Part shown: piece by piece, positions 60,660 through 64,000 of the stretch | Numbering within the stretch: position 1 is the stretch's first letter | Layout: each line of letters starts with the position of its first letter | Position numbers and translations under genes: made by a program | The notes under the pieces: generated by a model | The model's input: the letters and a program-made list of their open reading frames with translations, nothing else | The model's database searches: none | Told to the model about the DNA's origin: nothing | Source: Phycisphaerales bacterium | GTDB lineage: Bacteria; Planctomycetota; Phycisphaerae; Phycisphaerales; SM1A02 | Assembly: GCA_022446965.1 (NCBI GenBank) | Contig: JAKVBV010000006.1 | Span: forward strand, 1 to 64,000 | Reading direction: 5' to 3' | Length of the DNA stretch: 64,000 nucleotides

Positions 60660-61832
60660 CTACCGCACGCGGACGGTGCTCTTGCCAGAGGCCAGCACGC
60701 CGTAGAGCAGAGCGATGTCCGCGTCACCCAGCCGTACGCAGCCCAGGGACTCGTTCTTGCCGATGGAATCGGGGTCGATCGTCCCGTGCACGCCGAAGCC
60801 CTGCTCCTGCAGATTGTGTGCTTCGATGCCCTCGAGTCCGATCCAGTACTCCCCGATGGGGTTGGCCGGGTCGTCGGCGTCGAACCGTTCGCCGGTGCGG
60901 GGGTTGCGCCAGGAGGGATTCACCAATTTGCCGCCCTTACGGACGCGGAACAGCCCCAGAGGTGTGGAGTCAAACTCGCCCAGGCCCACTGTGAAGGACC
61001 GCACGTACACGGCGTCCGGGCCGTCGCCCAGCCAGAGATCTAGGCGATGCGAGGCCTTGTCGACAACGGCGTGGAAGGGCACCACGATGGTCTTGAGCTG
61101 CTGCCCCTGTCCGATGCGAGTGGGCTCGGCAATGCCGTTGAGCCGCTGCAGGAAGCGCCAGTTGATGGGCAGATCATTGTCATTGACGATCCGCGACAGG
61201 CTGTCACCGGACTTCACCGTGTATCGGCCCACAAATGGGTCATTGGCAGCGATCTGGCGGGAGAAGACCAGCCCCTCGTTGAGGGCGGACAGCGTGGCCC
61301 GGAGGTGATCCGCATCAGCAGCAGGCACATCCGGGGCCTTGAGGGCCTCCGAGAGCACCACGCGAGCACCCACGGCGTCGTTGTTCTGAATGAGCACGGC
61401 CGCTTGATCCAGGGCCACCTGCGTGGGGTTGGGCCCAGGTGGCGGGTCGGCCTCAGTGGCCGGGTCGACTGGATCGGCCGGGGCCGGCAGATCGCCAGCG
61501 TCGGCGATCAAATTGTCTGTCTGGGTGTCGGTCGCTGGCGCCGTCTCGGTGGTGCGATCACCAGTCGCAGTAGCGGGCTTGGGATCGTCAACGATGACCA
61601 CGGTTCGGGTACCCGAAGCAGCCGCATCAGCGGTCGAAGCGGCTTCAGGGGCCGGCTCGGGCGTGGTGTGGGCGGTGTCTGACTCAGGCCAGAGCCACCA
61701 GGTGGCGCCGCCAGCGGCCCCGAGCAAAATCACCCCGACCATGAACCCGCCACCTCGATTGCGGCGACGACGTTTACCACCGACACCGGAGCGGATTCGA
61801 ATGGGACGGGCGGATTGACTCGGCAATGCCAT
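60660..61832 (-). CDS. L,D-transpeptidase (YkuD) with LysM domain
   Basis: 390 residues. Basic N-terminus, helix ~30-48, long Pro/Ala/Asp/Thr-rich linker (~52-140), helical stretch, LysM (YTVKSGDSLSRIVNDND) and a C-terminal YkuD domain with HGT and SLGCVRLGDAD, which holds the catalytic Cys. It would form 3-3 cross-links or attach proteins to peptidoglycan, supporting a peptidoglycan wall. A purine-rich GAGGGAG precedes the ATG. Confidence 0.9.
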   Translation of the reverse strand: MALPSQSARPIRIRSGVGGKRRRRNRGGGFMVGVILLGAAGGATWWLWPESDTAHTTPEPAPEAASTADAAASGTRTVVIVDDPKPATATGDRTTETAPATDTQTDNLIADAGDLPAPADPVDPATEADPPPGPNPTQVALDQAAVLIQNNDAVGARVVLSEALKAPDVPAADADHLRATLSALNEGLVFSRQIAANDPFVGRYTVKSGDSLSRIVNDNDLPINWRFLQRLNGIAEPTRIGQGQQLKTIVVPFHAVVDKASHRLDLWLGDGPDAVYVRSFTVGLGEFDSTPLGLFRVRKGGKLVNPSWRNPRTGERFDADDPANPIGEYWIGLEGIEAHNLQEQGFGVHGTIDPDSIGKNESLGCVRLGDADIALLYGVLASGKSTVRVR

Positions 61833-61862
61833 GACACGGACTCCCTCGTGGACCTCGCGAGT

Positions 61863-62435
61863 CTAACGGGCATCCACGATGCCTGTTGGACTCAGCACGA
61901 CGTGCACACGTTGATCATGATCGGCACAGGGCACTGCACCAATGATCTGTTCGTCCATGCACACGCCAATGCGCAAGATCTGCGGCCCAAGGCGAGCAAG
62001 AAATCGATCATAGAAGCCCCCGCCACGGCCCAGACGGTGCCCGTGGTGGTCGAAGGCAAGCCCAGGCACCAAGATGGCGGCCAGTGCATCGTCGGCAATC
62101 ACATGGTCGCCAGCAGGTTCGCGAACGCCGTGGCGACCACGACGAACATGTGTTGGATCCAGCGACGGCAGGGCGATCGCCTGCATGGTTCGGGTATCCC
62201 ACGCCGGTCGTGGTGCGGCGAGGTGGCCGCCAACAGCCAGCCAGGCCTGCATGATCGGTTCCACATTGAGTTCGTCGTCCATGGGCAGGTAGCCCATCAG
62301 CACGCCCGACCCGTGCTCGGGCAGCACGGTGCTTGCATGCATGGCGCACGCATTGGCAGCGTGCATGTGCGCGTCGGCGTCGATTGCCGCGAGGGTGTCG
62401 CGCATCGAGTGTCGAACTGCAGCTTTGTCAGTCAT
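61863..62435 (-). CDS. 5-formyltetrahydrofolate cyclo-ligase
   Basis: 190 residues, family length. It converts 5-formyl-THF to methenyl-THF. Seen: VLMGYLPMDDELNVEP, AILVPGLAFDHHGHRLGRGGGFYDRFLAR (G-x-G-G-G-x-Y-D, the best signature). Overlaps rarA by ATGA. Confidence 0.92.
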   Translation of the reverse strand: MTDKAAVRHSMRDTLAAIDADAHMHAANACAMHASTVLPEHGSGVLMGYLPMDDELNVEPIMQAWLAVGGHLAAPRPAWDTRTMQAIALPSLDPTHVRRGRHGVREPAGDHVIADDALAAILVPGLAFDHHGHRLGRGGGFYDRFLARLGPQILRIGVCMDEQIIGAVPCADHDQRVHVVLSPTGIVDAR

Positions 62436-63715
62436 GACGGGCGGTGGCCGCGGTCAACGATGGTCGGTTCGAGCCCGTTCGTGCCCGGCTCGAAGTACCG
62501 GCGTCCCTCGCCCAGATCACACATGGCCCAGGCCGCGTCGGGGTCGATGTGGGCATGCACGTATCCCTCACCGTGACCCTGCGCGGACCCGCCTGGTGCA
62601 CGCGAGGGCAACAACGCCACAGGTACATCCGCCGGGCCGTTGTCACGCACGTCTGCCCGGGCCCCGTGGATCGCGCGGGTCACGGAGTCGCTCTTTGGCG
62701 CCGTGGCGAGATAGATCGTCAGTTCTGCGAGGGGATATTCCGCTTCAGGCATGCCGATGTGCCGCACGATCTGCAAGGCCGAGGCGGCAAGCTGCATGGC
62801 TTGTGGTGACGCCAGGCCCACGTCTTCCGATGCGGAGATCGCCAGACGTCGGCAGATGAACATCGGGTCTTCGCCACCTTCCAGCATGACGGCAAGCCAG
62901 TGCAAGGCGGCGTCGACATTGGACGATCGGATCGACTTGATGAGGGCACTTGCATGGGCGTAGTGCTGGTCACCGTCGCGATCCCACGCCACGGTGCGTG
63001 CCCCCATGGCACGCAGGGCGATCTCACCATCGATGGCGTTGGCATCGGCTTGGGCCTGGGCCCACCCGGCGGCCAGCTCCACCGCGTTGAGCGCTCGTCG
63101 GGCATCGCCGCCACAGCGGCCGGCAAACACGTCCACGGCGTCATCGAGCAGCGCGGTGCCCTTGAGCATGGGGTCCATCGCATGGGCGCGGCGCACGATC
63201 GTCGCGATTGCCTCGGTGTCCAGCGGCTGCAGCGGAATCAACACACTGCGGGACACCAACGCCTTGGTGCAGCTGGCCCACGGGTTCTCCGTGGTTGCTC
63301 CGATGAGGTCGATCACGCCCCGTTCCACATCGCCGAGCAGCACATCCTGCTGGGCCTTGTTGAACCGGTGGATTTCATCGAGGAACAAGGCAATTGGCGG
63401 GCCGCCCCCTTCCAGCGACGCCTTGGAGCGGGCGAGCACATCCTTGATGGCGGCCACGCCCACCGTGGCGGCATTGGCTTCCACCAGTTGGCGGTTCGTG
63501 TGGTTGGCCAGCACGCGGGCTAGGGTGGTCTTGCCCGTGCCTGGGGGGCCCCACAGCAGCACGGCCCCAATATGGCCGCGTTCAGCGATGCGGCGGAGCA
63601 TGTCCACCGCGTCCTGCCCGTAGACGTCCGAGAATGCCTCGGGCCGCACCCGCGCCGCCAGCGGCAGCGCCGCGTGCAGATTGTCTGATCGCTGTTGGGC
63701 CCACAGATCCGGCAT
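62432..63715 (-). CDS. rarA: Replication-associated recombination protein A (MgsA/RarA)
   Basis: 427 residues. AAA+ clamp-loader-like ATPase acting at stalled forks. Walker A GPPGTGKTTLA, Walker B LFLDEIHRFNK, sensor GATTENP and the C-terminal tetramerisation domain (AISASEDVGLASPQA). ATG 63715 has a TACGCT box 7 nt upstream; a start 15 codons earlier lacks support. Transcribed away from glmS. Confidence 0.95.
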   Translation of the reverse strand: MPDLWAQQRSDNLHAALPLAARVRPEAFSDVYGQDAVDMLRRIAERGHIGAVLLWGPPGTGKTTLARVLANHTNRQLVEANAATVGVAAIKDVLARSKASLEGGGPPIALFLDEIHRFNKAQQDVLLGDVERGVIDLIGATTENPWASCTKALVSRSVLIPLQPLDTEAIATIVRRAHAMDPMLKGTALLDDAVDVFAGRCGGDARRALNAVELAAGWAQAQADANAIDGEIALRAMGARTVAWDRDGDQHYAHASALIKSIRSSNVDAALHWLAVMLEGGEDPMFICRRLAISASEDVGLASPQAMQLAASALQIVRHIGMPEAEYPLAELTIYLATAPKSDSVTRAIHGARADVRDNGPADVPVALLPSRAPGGSAQGHGEGYVHAHIDPDAAWAMCDLGEGRRYFEPGTNGLEPTIVDRGHRPS

Positions 63716-63722
63716 GTGCTCA

Positions 63723-63728
63723 AGCGTA
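63723..63728 (-). promoter_or_regulatory. TAnnnT -10-like box of rarA
   Basis: TACGCT on the minus strand ends 7 nt before the rarA ATG. Confidence 0.4.
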
Positions 63729-63768
63729 GCCGCAGACGGACCGATGCGGGATGTGTCCACATCGGAGA

Positions 63769-63774
63769 TAGAAT
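63769..63774 (+). promoter_or_regulatory. TAnnnT -10-like box of glmS
   Basis: TAGAAT ends 6 nt before the glmS ATG; no Shine-Dalgarno and no room for a glmS ribozyme in the leader. Confidence 0.45.
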
Positions 63775-63780
63775 GCTGTC

Positions 63781-64000
63781 ATGTGTGGAATCGTTGCATG
63801 TGTGGGTCGGGCCCAGGCCGAACCGGTCCTGATCGAAGGTCTCAAGCGGCTGGAGTATCGCGGGTACGACTCGGCGGGCATCGCGGTGCTCGACAGCAAG
63901 GGCTTGCAGGTCGCCAAGGCGGTCGGCCGTGTTCGTGTGCTCGAGCAGTCGATCGACGGTGATGATCGCTTCATCGCCACCATGGGCATCGCACACACGC
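63781..64000 (+). CDS. glmS: Glutamine-fructose-6-phosphate aminotransferase (isomerising), N-terminal part
   Basis: The first 73 residues; the gene runs off the window. MCGIVACVG starts with the N-terminal catalytic Cys2 of class II glutamine amidotransferases, and [16 protein letters not shown] is the standard GlmS segment. It makes glucosamine-6-phosphate for peptidoglycan and lipid A. Confidence 0.93.
   Translation, partial: MCGIVACVGRAQAEPVLIEGLKRLEYRGYDSAGIAVLDSKGLQVAKAVGRVRVLEQSIDGDDRFIATMGIAHT

Noticed and set aside
63716-63780. glmS ribozyme upstream of glmS
   Set aside because: Only 65 bp separate rarA and glmS, too little for the ribozyme, and the promoter-like box is 6 nt from the ATG.

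Overview
The window reads as chromosomal DNA of a GC-rich diderm bacterium, most likely a marine planctomycete of the Phycisphaerae type. The grounds are indirect: two secreted proteins end in a dockerin-like tail closing in G-P-C, there are long pseudopilin-like (type IV prepilin) proteins, a fused aroD-aroE gene, an alternative complex III (Act) respiratory cluster, and outer-membrane markers (lpxK, a barrel protein with a C-terminal Phe). Nothing looks like a prophage, transposon, CRISPR array or plasmid.

Layout. 1-0.7 kb: 3' end of a secreted beta-helix protein. 1.0-1.4 kb: tmRNA gene (minus). 1.5-4 kb: adenylate kinase and recJ, divergent. 4-9.2 kb: a minus-strand operon of two NfeD proteins, flotillin FloA and two CNNM/CBS membrane proteins. 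9.2-11.3 kb: two pseudopilin-like genes. 11.6-16.3 kb: RidA-like protein, a membrane Ser/Thr kinase, then maf-lpxK-acetyltransferase. 16.4-25.7 kb: VWA protein, DUF2470 protein, aroDE-aroC, clpB, a DUF1573 protein, and a cobalamin-binding-type protein with tatD.

25.8-39.9 kb is the centrepiece: thirteen same-strand genes with start/stop overlaps or very short gaps, encoding alternative complex III (actA-F), a small membrane protein, a Sco-type copper chaperone and a caa3 cytochrome oxidase (subunits II, I, III, IV and a second subunit III-like protein). Subunit I carries the YSHPAVY signature of type A2 oxidases. The operon is preceded by a near-perfect palindrome that resembles Rex or CRP/FNR operators. 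Heme A synthesis genes ctaB and ctaA follow at 46.4-48.8 kb, beyond two large secreted metallopeptidases.

48.7-64 kb: a secreted alpha-toroid-like protein, a degenerate 6-phosphogluconolactonase-like protein, ruvX-manC-ruvA-plsC on the minus strand, carB, an isolated nuoH, a small conserved-looking ORF, a porin-like protein with a strong terminator, an L,D-transpeptidase, 5-formyl-THF cyclo-ligase with rarA, and the first codons of glmS.

Two window-wide patterns stand out. Many operon-first genes have a TAnnnT hexamer 6-10 nt before the start codon and no Shine-Dalgarno sequence, which suggests widespread leaderless transcripts. A palindrome with core GGGGTC-T-GACCCC recurs three times, always between convergent genes.
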